The notes under the pieces were generated by a model. It searched no databases, was not told the origin of the DNA, and worked only from the letters and a program-made list of their open reading frames with translations. The position numbers were made by a program, and so were the translations under genes. Shown here piece by piece: positions 25,842 to 36,113 of a stretch of DNA of 64,000 nucleotides (within the stretch, counting starts at the first letter, position 1; each line of letters starts with the position of its first letter). The stretch covers positions 248,001 through 312,000 of the forward strand of contig JADJBW010000001.1 of the NCBI GenBank assembly GCA_016703525.1. Reading direction: 5' to 3'. Source of the DNA: Actinomycetota bacterium. GTDB lineage: Bacteria > Actinomycetota > Acidimicrobiia > Acidimicrobiales > Microtrichaceae.

Positions 25842-27085
25842 CCGACGCGGTGGGCGAGACGAGCAAGGACGCGACCGCCGTGAACGGCCTCGACACGAGT
25901 GCCAACTCGTCGGCCGGCGGTGTCGCCGCGGCGCCGGCATCCTCCGGCGGTGATGCAGCGTGTGGCGCGTGCGGTGCAGCGCTGCGATCGGGCGATGCCT
26001 TCTGCGAGAACTGCGGTGCAGCCGCGTCGGGCGGGACGACGGGCTCACCTCCCGACTCACCTGTCGGCTCACCCGCCGATCCGTCTGCCGCCGCTCCGCC
26101 GACGCCCGAGTCGGTGTCGAACCCCGCATCGATGTCCATGCCCGCACCGGGCGCACCGAACTGCCGAGCCTGTGGTGGAGCGGTCCTCGACGACGGGTTC
26201 TGCGGCACCTGCGGTGAACGGGGTCGATTGCCCCGCGACCACTGGCTCGAAGCGCCGGCCCCACAACTCGCCGGCGTGTGCGACAAGGGGATTCGCCACG
26301 CCCGCAACGAGGACGGCATGGCGCTCGGCGTCGCCGGCACCGGGGCGAGCGTTGCCGTTGTGTGCGACGGCGTCACCACCGCGCCCCAGAGCGATCGGGC
26401 GAGCCTCGCCGCGGCCCGCGCTGCTGCCGCGCTGTTGCTCGACGCGGCGCCCGCCGCGCAGGGCTCCTTCGCGGCGCGCATCGAACGCTGGACCGCCCTG
26501 CTCGGTGAGGCGTGCCGCTCGGCCAACGAGGTGGCGATCGGCGTTGCTCGAACCCTCGGCGATCCGCCCGAGCCGCCGTCGTGCACGTTCGCGGCCGGGG
26601 TTGTCGATCCCGACGGCCTCGTCGCGTTCGCGTGGTGCGGCGACTCGCGGGTCTACTGGCTCCCCGACGACGGCAACGCTGTGGTGTCGGTCGATCATTC
26701 GCTCGGCGCGGCGATGATCGCCGAGGGGATGGATCCCGACGAGGCGGCGCGCCAGCCTGGGTTCCACACGATCACCCGATGGCTCGGCGCCGACTCGGTC
26801 GACCCGCACGCGGAGGTGGTCACCCTCGGCCCCGTGGGGCCGGGATGGTTGCTCGTGTGCTCCGACGGACTGTGGAACTACGCCCCGGACGCGACGGCGC
26901 TCGCCGGGCGCCTGGCCGCAGCGCGGGCCGAGGTCGGCTCGTTCGACCCCGGAGCCCTGGCGGAGGCGCTCGTCGCGTGGGCGAACGGCTGCGGCGGACA
27001 CGACAACATCACCGTCGCGCTCGCGCGATACCAACCGTCGACGACAGCGGACGCCACGGCGTCCGGCCAACCAGGGAGGCCATGA
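25838..27085 (+). CDS. PP2C-type Ser/Thr phosphatase with N-terminal zinc ribbons
   Basis: 415 residues. The N-terminal half carries two zinc ribbons (CGACG...CENCG, and CRACGG...CGTCG) separated by a Pro/Ala/Ser linker. The PP2C domain begins at about residue 144 with GIRHARNEDG. It then shows VVCDG (metal Asp), FAWCGDSRVYWL, LLVCSDGLWNY and DNITVALARY, so the metal-binding Asp residues are kept. It would reverse phosphorylation by the adjacent PknG. The zinc ribbons mirror those of the kinase and FHA protein. GTG 25838 overlaps pknG, and its stop overlaps the VWA gene (ATGA). Confidence 0.88.
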   Translation: MTDAVGETSKDATAVNGLDTSANSSAGGVAAAPASSGGDAACGACGAALRSGDAFCENCGAAASGGTTGSPPDSPVGSPADPSAAAPPTPESVSNPASMSMPAPGAPNCRACGGAVLDDGFCGTCGERGRLPRDHWLEAPAPQLAGVCDKGIRHARNEDGMALGVAGTGASVAVVCDGVTTAPQSDRASLAAARAAAALLLDAAPAAQGSFAARIERWTALLGEACRSANEVAIGVARTLGDPPEPPSCTFAAGVVDPDGLVAFAWCGDSRVYWLPDDGNAVVSVDHSLGAAMIAEGMDPDEAARQPGFHTITRWLGADSVDPHAEVVTLGPVGPGWLLVCSDGLWNYAPDATALAGRLAAARAEVGSFDPGALAEALVAWANGCGGHDNITVALARYQPSTTADATASGQPGRP

Positions 27086-28365
27086 TGGCGACCTTCACCG
27101 CCGAGGTGTTCCAGAACGAGTACCTGCCCGAGGGGGCGACCGAGGTGAACGCGGTCGTCACCGTCACGAGCAGCGGCACCGGCGGCGTGGTCGCCAGCGG
27201 GCCGGCATCGGTCGCGGAGATGATCATCATCGACTCGTCGGGTTCGATGGACATGCCCGGCACCAAGATGGTTGCCGCCCGCCGCGCCGCCCAGGCCGCG
27301 ATCGACGAGATCGTCGACGGCGCGTTGTTCGCGGTGCTCGCCGGCAACACCGGCGCCCAGGTGGTGTATCCACGCGAGCCCGGCCTGGTCCCCATGGATG
27401 AGCGGACGCGTGCCGAGGCCAAGCAGTGGATCGACACGATCCGACCGGGCGGCGCGACGACGCTTGGCGCCTGGCTCGACGTCGCACGCTCGATGTTTCT
27501 GACCTCGGGCGCGCGGCAGTGCCATGCGGTGCTGCTCACCGATGGGAAGCAGGAGGGCGAGCCGCCCGCCGCGCTCGACCAGGCGCTGTCGGCCGCGGAC
27601 GGCGTGTTCCAGTGCGATTGCCGGGGGATCGGCGAGGGCTGGGTGGTCGAGCAGCTGCGGCGCATTTCGACCGCTCTGCTCGGCACGGTCGACATCGTCG
27701 CGGACCCGGCGAACCTTGCCGCCGACTTCGGTGAGATCATGCGGAACTCGATGGCCCGCGGCGTGGCCGACGTGCGGTTGCGCGTGTGGGCCCCCGAGGG
27801 TTCCCAGGTCCGGTTCGTCCGTCAGGTTGCACCGCAGGTCGACGATCTGACCGGCCGCGGCATCGCCGTGTCGCCGCTGATTCGCGAGTTCCCCACCGGC
27901 GCGTGGGCCGACGAGTCGCGTGACTATCACGTGGCGGTCGCCGTGCCGATCGCACCGATCGGTTCGGAGCGGCTCGCCGCCCGAGTCGAGCTGGTGGTGG
28001 ACGATCAGGTGCAGGCCAAGGGGCTGGTCCGGGCCGTCTGGAGCGAGAACACCGACCTGACCACCCGGATCAATCCGAGCGTCGCGCACTACACCGGCCA
28101 GGCCGAGTTGGCGTCGGCCATCCAGGACGGCCTGGCGGCTCGTCGCGACGGCGACGAGCGCACGGCGACGCTCAAGCTCGGCCGGGCCGCGCAGCTCGCG
28201 CACGAGAGCGGGAACGACGCGACGATCCGCCTGTTGCAGAAGGTCGTCGACATCGACGATCCGGATGCGGGCACGGTTCGGTTGAAACGCCAGGTTGCGG
28301 CGGCCGACGAGATGGCCCTCGATACCCGCAGCACCAAGACGATCCGCGTTCACAAGGAGCCCTGA
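27082..28365 (+). CDS. VWA-domain protein of the kinase/phosphatase cluster
   Basis: A 427-residue cytoplasmic protein. An N-terminal beta strand region leads to a von Willebrand A domain with an intact MIDAS motif DSSGSM (from residue 51), the Thr site in GGATTLG and the late Asp in VLLTDGKQEG. The C-terminal ~170 residues are beta-rich then helical. VWA domains of this kind bind partners through a metal and often act as scaffolds with kinases, PP2C and FHA proteins. A second ATG at 27085 is equally usable. It overlaps PP2C by 4 nt and abuts the FHA gene (TGATG). Confidence 0.85.
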   Translation: MMATFTAEVFQNEYLPEGATEVNAVVTVTSSGTGGVVASGPASVAEMIIIDSSGSMDMPGTKMVAARRAAQAAIDEIVDGALFAVLAGNTGAQVVYPREPGLVPMDERTRAEAKQWIDTIRPGGATTLGAWLDVARSMFLTSGARQCHAVLLTDGKQEGEPPAALDQALSAADGVFQCDCRGIGEGWVVEQLRRISTALLGTVDIVADPANLAADFGEIMRNSMARGVADVRLRVWAPEGSQVRFVRQVAPQVDDLTGRGIAVSPLIREFPTGAWADESRDYHVAVAVPIAPIGSERLAARVELVVDDQVQAKGLVRAVWSENTDLTTRINPSVAHYTGQAELASAIQDGLAARRDGDERTATLKLGRAAQLAHESGNDATIRLLQKVVDIDDPDAGTVRLKRQVAAADEMALDTRSTKTIRVHKEP

Positions 28366-29165
28366 TGGCGCTGTGCCCCAACGGCCACGACTCGGCCGAC
28401 CCCGACTGGTGCGACCGCTGTGGCGCCAAACTCGGAGCATTGGCCACGTCGGTCACGCCGACGCCGCCGGCGGGCTCGCCGGTTGCACCGGCGACGGGAG
28501 CGGCTGTGCCGGGCTCGGTTCCGTGCCCGAACTGCGACACCTCGAATCGCGCCAACGCCCTGTTCTGCGAGGGCTGCGGCTACGACTTCACGACGGGCCA
28601 GCTTCCACCGCCGGTCGCCCCGCCGTCGCCGCCGGTCTCGACCCCGTCGACCCAGGGCGCGGCACCGGGGGAGGAGCCCGAACGCGTGCCGGCGGAAGCG
28701 TCGCCCGACGGCGCGCCGTGGGTGATCGAGGTATCGGTCGATCCCGAGTGGTACTCGGCGCACGGGGCCGACTCCGGGGTCCCCTGTCCCGCGGCGACGT
28801 CGCGCCGTGTGGGTGCCCTCGGCGAGACGGTGCTGCTCGGCCGGACGAGTCACCGCGGCGGTGGCGGCCCGCAGGTCGTTCTCGACGACGATCCCGGCGT
28901 GTCGCGCCGCCACGCCCAGTTGCTGCGCGACGCCGCAGGCGCCTGGCGTGTGGTCGACCTCGGTTCGACCAACGGCACCTCAGTGGGTCGACACGGCGCG
29001 CCGGTCGCCGACGCGGCGCCGGTCGAACCGTCGAAGCCTTTCGATCTCACCGATCAGTCCGTGGTGTACGTGGGCGCGTGGACGGCGCTGCGAATCATGC
29101 CGGGCGACGCCGACCCGGCGTCCCTGTCCTCTCCCGAAGGTGGTGCCGATGGCGCTTCGAGTTGA
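28365..29165 (+). CDS. Zinc-ribbon/FHA-domain protein
   Basis: 266 residues. Two N-terminal zinc ribbons are present: CPNGHDSADPDWCDRCG, and CPNCDTSNRANALFCEGCG. A Pro-rich linker and a C-terminal FHA domain follow. FHA signatures are GR...S at 165-175, SRRHAQL at about 180 and DLGSTNGTSVG at about 201, so phosphothreonine binding is expected. By analogy with GarA it is the likely PknG substrate or reader, although GarA itself is smaller and has no zinc ribbons. The 3' end overlaps the next gene by 17 nt. Confidence 0.85.
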   Translation: MALCPNGHDSADPDWCDRCGAKLGALATSVTPTPPAGSPVAPATGAAVPGSVPCPNCDTSNRANALFCEGCGYDFTTGQLPPPVAPPSPPVSTPSTQGAAPGEEPERVPAEASPDGAPWVIEVSVDPEWYSAHGADSGVPCPAATSRRVGALGETVLLGRTSHRGGGGPQVVLDDDPGVSRRHAQLLRDAAGAWRVVDLGSTNGTSVGRHGAPVADAAPVEPSKPFDLTDQSVVYVGAWTALRIMPGDADPASLSSPEGGADGASS

Positions 29166-29580
29166 CCTGTTCTCCATTCCGGTCGGTGCCGACCCCGAGC
29201 GGCTGGTGCCCGCCGAGTTCGAGGCGGCGATCGCCGCCGGGCTCGACGCGGACGGCGAATCGGGTGTGGCGTGGACCGCGTGGGTGGCGGCCTCCGATGC
29301 CGACGAGACGGCGTTGTCTGCGCTGCTCGACGAGCTGTCCGAGACGGGCTCGTTGATCGGCGTGAGCGTGGAGGGAGTACCGGCCGACGCACTCGACCCG
29401 TCTGCGGTCGCGGCGGCGATCGGTCGCGTCGCGAGCGATTCCCAGGGATGGCACGGCGCGCTCGTTCGCGGCATCGACACCGTCGCCGGTCGTTCGATGT
29501 CGCTCGCGTGGTGGACGCGGTTCGACGCGGGCGGTTCCGTCGCCGATCCCGAACGCGAGTGGGCCACGGGCCATTCGTGA
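29149..29580 (+). CDS. Unknown last gene of the pknG cluster (143 aa)
   Basis: The frame starts at ATG 29149 inside the end of the FHA gene. The protein has alternating strands and helices (ALRVDLFSIPVGADP, TALSALLDELSETGSLIG, AVAAAIGRVASDSQGWHGALVRGID, MSLAWWTRFDAGG). It has no signal, membrane helix or Cys motif. It is not similar to any family I recognise. The 17-nt overlap and shared strand make it a member of the island, perhaps a partner of the FHA or VWA protein. Confidence 0.65.
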   Translation: MALRVDLFSIPVGADPERLVPAEFEAAIAAGLDADGESGVAWTAWVAASDADETALSALLDELSETGSLIGVSVEGVPADALDPSAVAAAIGRVASDSQGWHGALVRGIDTVAGRSMSLAWWTRFDAGGSVADPEREWATGHS

Positions 29581-29594
29581 ACGCGGGTGGCGGG

Positions 29595-29600
29595 TAGCCT
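29595..29600 (+). promoter_or_regulatory. Putative -10 (TAGCCT) of nadC
   Basis: TAGCCT lies 8 nt before ATG 29609 without a Shine-Dalgarno, so nadC can be expressed apart from the island. Confidence 0.4.
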
Positions 29601-29608
29601 CGCCGCCC

Positions 29609-30490
29609 ATGACGACCTACTTCGACCCGCCGCGGTTCGCGGTGCGCGAGGCAGTGTCGAGAGCACTGGCGGAGGATCTCGCACCGCTCGGTGACCTCGC
29701 GGCATCGCTGCTTGACCCCGAGACGACCACCGCCGCGCGCTTCGACGCCCGCGAGGCCGGTCGCCTGGCCGGAACGCTGTGCGCCGAGGAGGCGTTCGCT
29801 CAGATCGATCCTCGGATCGAGGTGTCGTGGGTCCTCCGAGATGGCGATGTCGTCGAGCAGGGCGACACCATCGGCTGGGTGCGCGGGCGGCTCGCCCCGA
29901 TCCTGACCGCGGAGCGGACGGCGCTCAACTTCCTCGGCCACCTCTCGGGTGTCGCCAGCCTGACCGCGACGTACGTCGAGGCAGCGGCGGCGGGCGGGTC
30001 TGCGCAGGTGTGGGACACCCGCAAGACCACGCCCGGATTGCGCACGCTCGAGAAGGCGGCGGTGCGCGCGGGTGGCGGCCGCAACCATCGCGGCAACCTG
30101 AGCGACTGGGCGATGATCAAGGACAACCACCTCACGGGCCTCGGGATCAGCGACGCCGTGCGTCGCTGCCTCGACCTGTGGCCCGGCCGTACCGTGCACG
30201 TCGAATGCGATCGGATCGAGCAGATGGTCGAGGCGATCCGCGCCGGAGCGACGGCGGTGCTGCTCGACAACATGGACCCGCCGGAGATCGTCGAGTGCGT
30301 CGCCGCGGCGCGCCGCCTCGAGTCCGAGGAGGGACGACGTGCGTTGCTCGAGGTGTCGGGCAACGTGACGCTGGAGACGATCGCGGCGTACTCGGCGACC
30401 GGGGTCGATCACATCTCGATCGGGCGGATGACCAAGTCGGCGCCCACGCTCGACATCGGCCTCGACATCGGCGCCGACCCGAGCATCTGA
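29609..30490 (+). CDS. nadC: Nicotinate-nucleotide pyrophosphorylase
   Basis: Converts quinolinate and PRPP to nicotinate mononucleotide. Family marks include ERTALNFLGHLSGVAS, WDTRKTTPGLRTLEKAAVRAGGG with the following NHR, and AMIKDNHL. Later come VECDRIEQ, VLLDNM and the phosphate-binding VDHISIGRMTKSAP. At 293 residues it is full length. In related actinobacteria nadB and nadC are adjacent. Here they are split by 9.5 kb of signalling genes. coaX follows after 99 bp. Confidence 0.94.
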   Translation: MTTYFDPPRFAVREAVSRALAEDLAPLGDLAASLLDPETTTAARFDAREAGRLAGTLCAEEAFAQIDPRIEVSWVLRDGDVVEQGDTIGWVRGRLAPILTAERTALNFLGHLSGVASLTATYVEAAAAGGSAQVWDTRKTTPGLRTLEKAAVRAGGGRNHRGNLSDWAMIKDNHLTGLGISDAVRRCLDLWPGRTVHVECDRIEQMVEAIRAGATAVLLDNMDPPEIVECVAAARRLESEEGRRALLEVSGNVTLETIAAYSATGVDHISIGRMTKSAPTLDIGLDIGADPSI

Positions 30491-30589
30491 CCAACGCCAC
30501 GGGACCGCTCCTCGCCGCTCATCGGAGCGGGAGATCATGGCGGACCTGCCATGATTGCGGCCGAGATCGTCCTCGAAGGAGTGTGCGCG

Positions 30590-31366
30590 GTGCTGTTGGC
30601 CATCGACGTCGGGAACACGCAAACGGTGATCGGTCTGTACGGGGGTTCGGCCGGTGACGGGCTGATCGACCACTGGCGCGTCGCGACGGTCGCGCAGCGC
30701 ACCTCCGACGAGCTGGCCCTGGTGCTGTCGGAGTTCCTCGCGTCGGCCGGGTACGACTGGCGCGAGGACGTCGACGGCGTTGCCGTGAGCTCGGGTGTGC
30801 CGATGGTGACCTTCGAGCTCCGGCGCATGTGCGAGCGGTACCTCGACATCGACCCGGTCGTGTTGGGAACGGGTGTGAAGACCGGCATGCCGGTGTTGTA
30901 CGACAACCCCAAGGAGGTCGGCGCAGACCGGATCGCCAACGCCGTGGGCGCCTTCGACCTGTACGGCGGCCCGACGATCGTCGTCGATTTCGGAACCGCA
31001 ACGACCTTCGATGTCATCTCCGCGGCGGGGGAATACCTCGGCGGATCGATCATCCCGGGCATCGAGATCAGCCTCGACGCACTGTTCGGCCGCGCTGCCG
31101 CGCTGCGCCGGGTCGAGCTCGTGGAACCCCGAAGCGTGATCGGCAAGACGACGGTCGAGTCGATCCAGTCGGGCGTGATCTACGGCTATTCGTCGATGAT
31201 CGACGGGATGTGCCACCGGATCGAGGCTGTCGTCGGCACGCCCACCGTGATCGCGACGGGCGGACTCGCCGACCTGATCGCACCGTTCGCCTCCTCGATT
31301 CAGCACAACGAGCCGTGGTTGACGCTGCACGGCCTGCGCCTGATCTGGGAGAAGAACCGCGCCTGA
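30590..31366 (+). CDS. coaX: Type III pantothenate kinase
   Basis: Phosphorylates pantothenate, the first CoA step after panC. The ASKHA-fold marks are LLAIDVGNTQTVIGLY (ATP site), VLGTGVKTGMP, DNPKEVGADRIANAVGA and VVDFGTATTFDVI. The start GTG 30590 is chosen because AAGGAG (30576-30581) stands 8 nt before it and the conserved strand begins at once. An ATG at 30551 would add 13 residues. The 258-residue length is typical. lysS follows behind a separate -10. Confidence 0.9.
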   Translation: MLLAIDVGNTQTVIGLYGGSAGDGLIDHWRVATVAQRTSDELALVLSEFLASAGYDWREDVDGVAVSSGVPMVTFELRRMCERYLDIDPVVLGTGVKTGMPVLYDNPKEVGADRIANAVGAFDLYGGPTIVVDFGTATTFDVISAAGEYLGGSIIPGIEISLDALFGRAAALRRVELVEPRSVIGKTTVESIQSGVIYGYSSMIDGMCHRIEAVVGTPTVIATGGLADLIAPFASSIQHNEPWLTLHGLRLIWEKNRA

Positions 31367-31444
31367 CCCCGAAGGCGACACCGGCGGCAACTGCGTGGGC
31401 AACTCCGCCGGGGAACTGCGCCGGGAGGGCCGTGGCTCGGCCGG

Positions 31445-31450
31445 TAGCGT
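31445..31450 (+). promoter_or_regulatory. Putative -10 (TAGCGT) of lysS
   Basis: TAGCGT ends 10 nt before ATG 31461. No Shine-Dalgarno is visible. Confidence 0.35.
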
Positions 31451-31460
31451 GTGGCCCCGC

Positions 31461-32866
31461 ATGGACGAACTGCCCTACTCCGTCGAGGTCACCGATACCA
31501 CCGCCGCGATCGCCGACCGCTTCCCGAACCTGGAACCGGGTGCCGAGACGGGGTCGGTCGTCGCCGTCGCCGGGCGGCTCATGCTCCGGCGGGTGCAAGG
31601 CAAGCTCGCGTTCGGCACGCTCGCCGACCACACCGGCCGACTGCAGCTGTTCGCTCCGTCGGCGTCGACTCCGGAGTTCGACGCGTTCTGCGCCTTGAAC
31701 CTGGGCGACTGGATCTCGGTGAGCGGCGAGGTCATGACGACCCGCCGCGGCGAACTGTCGGTGCGGGTCGACGCCTGGCAGATGCTGGCGGCGACCCGCC
31801 GCAGCTTCCCCGACAAATGGCACGGGATCACCGATCCCGACACCCGGTTCCGCCAGCGCTATGTCGACCTGTGGGTGACCGAGAATTCGCGGGCGGCGCT
31901 CGCCGCGCGGTCGCGCATCGTCTCGCTGATCCGCCGATTCATGGAGTCGCGGGACTACATGGAGGTGGAGACGCCGATCTTCCATCCGATCCCCGGCGGC
32001 GCCCTGGCACGGCCGTTCGTGACGCATCACAACGCGCTCGACCTGGATCTCTACCTTCGGATCGCACCCGAGTTGTACCTGAAGCGGCTGGTCGTCGGCG
32101 GGTTCCCGCGGGTGTTCGAGCTGGGCCGAGTGTTCCGCAACGAGGGCCTCTCGCCGCGCCACAACCCCGAGTTCACGATGCTGGAGTGCTACGAGGCCTA
32201 CGGCGACTACGAGGTCCACATGGCGCTCACCGAGCAGCTCGTCGAGTCGCTCGCACGCGAGATCTGCGGCACGACGCAGATCACCTACGACGGACGCGAG
32301 CTCAACCTCTCGGCGCCGTGGCGGCGCGTGCCGCTCGCCCAGCTGGTGAGCGAGACGATCGGTCGCGAGGTGTCGGTGCACTCTCCGATCGATGAGTTGC
32401 GGACCCTCTGCGAGGAGCACGGCGTGCCGATCAAGGAGTCGTACGGCACGGGCAAGCTGCTGTTGGAGCTGTACGAGAAGACGACCGAGCACACGCTGTG
32501 GGAGCCGATCTTCGTGACCGACTATCCCAAAGAGGTGTCGCCGCTGTCGCGGGATCACCGCGACGATCCGTTGCTCACGGAGCGCTTCGAGGGCATCGTT
32601 GCGGGCCGCGAGCTCTGCAACGGGTTCAGCGAGCTGTGCGACCCGGACGAGCAGCGGGCGCGGTTCGAGGATCAGGCCGCGCAGAAGGCCGGCGGCGACG
32701 ACGAGGCGATGGCGGTCGACGAGGATTACCTGCGAGCGCTCGACTACGGGCTTCCGCCCACCGTGGGACTCGGTATCGGCATCGACCGGCTGGTCATGTT
32801 GCTCACCGACACCACCACCATCCGCGACGTGGTCCTGTTCCCGACACTTCGGCCCGAAGTGACGGA

Positions 32867-32870
<4 letters not shown>
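31461..32870 (+). CDS. lysS: Lysyl-tRNA synthetase, class II
   Basis: A 469-residue class II synthetase. An N-terminal OB fold (about residues 30-125) binds the anticodon. Motif 1 includes FMESRDYMEVETPIF. Motif 2 is VFELGRVFRNEGLSPRHNPEFTMLE. Motif 3 is GLGIGIDRLVMLLT with the final RDVVLFPTLRP, the class IIb ending. It charges tRNA-Lys in the cytosol. The lysS-clpC neighbourhood is conserved in actinobacteria, although here an ABC gene, a lipoprotein and quinone genes are in between. Confidence 0.94.
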
Positions 32871-34053
<1,183 letters not shown>

Positions 34054-34055
<2 letters not shown>

Positions 34056-34059
34056 CGTG
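34054..34059 (+). promoter_or_regulatory. Putative -10 (TAGCGT) with SD for the lipoprotein gene
   Basis: TAGCGT overlaps the upstream stop. Then comes a leader with the Shine-Dalgarno GGGAGG (34075-34080) before GTG 34087. This is one of the few non-leaderless arrangements in the window. Confidence 0.3.
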
Positions 34060-34086
34060 CCGAGCACAACTCGTGGGAGGTGCGCA

Positions 34087-34679
34087 GTGCATCATCGTCG
34101 ATCGTTCATCGTGGGGTCGGTCCTCGCCCCGCTGGTGCTCCTTGGGTGCGGGTCGGATGATTCGGCATCGACCTCGACCACCGCCGCGTCGAACGCCGCG
34201 TCGACCTCGACCACCTCGACCGAGGCGAGTACGACCACCGTGGCGCAATCGGGCGCCACGTCGACCACGGTGTCGGAGTCCGGCGCCGCCGGCGACGCGC
34301 GCTGCCTGCGGGCCGCAACTTCGTGTTCGTGCGTGCGGTCGACCTGGTCGGCCGCACGGTCACCGTCGACCTCGCAGAGTTCCTGACCGGCGACGCGGCG
34401 ATTGCGAAGGCGAAGGCGGCCGGCGACCTGGACGAGTCCTGCAACTGCGTGCCGAACGACTACTACATCAGCAACGTGAACCCGAAGCTGCGCACCGTGG
34501 CGGTCCCGGTGAGCGCCGCGATCTCCGTGCTCGACCCGCCGGGGTCGCCCGAGCCGGTGTCGTCGGATCTTGCGGGGCTGCAGCAGTACGTCGCCGACTA
34601 CGGCGACTCGCCGCCGCCGTTCTGGATCTCGGTCGTGTCGGGCACCGTCACCTCGATCGAGCCCCAATTCCTGCCGTGA
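34087..34679 (+). CDS. Thr/Ser-rich lipoprotein, frame interrupted
   Basis: The GTG start gives a signal peptide with lipobox VLLGC (Cys near residue 19), then a Ser/Thr-rich linker to about residue 68. The frame then breaks near 34300-34320. The C-terminal domain resumes in the other frame with NFVFVRAVDLVGRTVTVDLAEFLTG, NDYYISN, and VTSIEPQFLP, stopping at 34679. A one-base deletion fits. The globular part (about 120 residues) resembles small secreted domains seen with similar Thr-rich linkers, but I cannot name it. Confidence 0.65.
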
Positions 34680-34701
34680 TCCGAAGTGCTCGCCTCGGTC
34701 C

Positions 34702-36076
34702 TCAGGCGCCGAGCAGGACGCGTTCGGCGCGGGCCCAACGGCGCAGCGCCGCCTCGTTCGGACGCCTCGGGTAGACGCGGTAGATCGCTCGCGCCGCGGT
34801 GCCGCGCACCAGTGCGGGAGCGAGCCGCCGTGTGATCGCTCGATGGCGCGCGAGTTGGGCGACCTTGCCGACGAGATGCGAGATCGGTGGGTCGACGAGG
34901 CGCTGTTCGAGCCCGGACGCCGCCATCTCCTCGTCGAACAGGCCGGAGGCCATGAGCTGCTCGATGCCGGCCGTGCCGAGCCCGACGCTCATCCGGCGGA
35001 ACACGTCGAAGCTGCCGATCGTCGGGCCGAACTCGCGCAGGAACGACCGCTGATATCGCCATGTGGCCTCGGCGGAGCCCGGGTCGTCGTGGTGGGCGAG
35101 GGCGTCGGCGAGCACGCGGCCTGCGATGAGGCCGAACCCGATGCCGCTGCCGTGCGCCGCCATGACGTGACACGCGGCGTCGCCCACGAGCGCGACGCCG
35201 GGCGCAGCGAACCGCGCCGGTGTGCGCCGCAACGGGATCGTCCCGCCGCCGCCGAATCGTTGGGCGCCGAGCCACGGGTGGCGCCGGCGCAGGTCGGCCA
35301 TCAACTCGCTTCCGCTGCGGTGGCGGCCATCGGCGATCGAGCCCGTGAGCAGCGAGGCCTCGTCGAGGTTGGCGGCGACGTGGATGCTCTGGATCGAGAA
35401 GCCGCCGTCGGGCGCCATCCAGCTCACGATGTCGCCGGGTCGGGCACCGTGTTCGGCGAGGAAGGCACGGGCGCCGTCGGAATCGTCGACGTCGAGCACC
35501 AGCTGTTGCGCCGAGCACAGATCGGCACCCTCCACCGGAGGCGCCGCCGCAGCGAGTGCGGGCACGGCGTCGCGCACGACACCGGCGCGACCCGAGGCGT
35601 CGACAACCAGATCGGCGGCGATGTCGACGACCTCGCCGTGCCATGTGGCGCACCCCGCGAACGCGCCGGTCCGTCGGGACGGCTTCCACTGCGGCGTCGA
35701 ATCGGGGGCGAACATCGGTGACGTCCCACAGCACCTCGACCCCGGCGCCGCGTGCCCGGTCGAGCAGCCGCTGCACGAGCGCTCGCATGTCGGCGTCGAG
35801 CACCGGGCTGGAGGTGATGCTCACCCGCGTGGTGCCCGACGGGCTCAGCAGGTGCGTGATCCCACCGCGGGCGCGCAGTTCGGGGGCGACGGGCGGCGCG
35901 AGTCCGGCTCGCTCGAATTGCCACGCGACGATGCCGTTGCACCAGCGGGCTCCGCTGTGGCCCTCGGGCCGGCGTTCGAGCACGACGACCCGTCGGCCCG
36001 ACTCCGCCAGGCACGTCGCGGCATGGAGGCCGGCCGTTCCGGCTCCGACCACCACGACATCCGCGCTGCGCCGCAT
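34702..36076 (-). CDS. FAD-dependent reductase, geranylgeranyl reductase/MenJ type, frame interrupted
   Basis: The N-terminal half has the FAD fold DVVVVGAGTAGLHAATCLAESG and a Trp/Cys region (GARWCNGIVAW). The second half, in another frame, has DLVVDASGRAG, ALVGDAACHVMAAHGSGIGFGLIAGRVLADAL, and a C-terminal helical domain. The frame changes between about 35660 and 35710. Paired with a polyprenyl synthase on the same strand, this resembles Rv0561c/Rv0562 of mycobacteria, where MenJ reduces one isoprene unit of menaquinone. The exact substrate is inferred. Start ATG 36076. Confidence 0.75.
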
Positions 36077-36113
36077 ACGAGGTTCCGCCCGGTGCCTTCG
36101 CCCCGTCCGGTGC

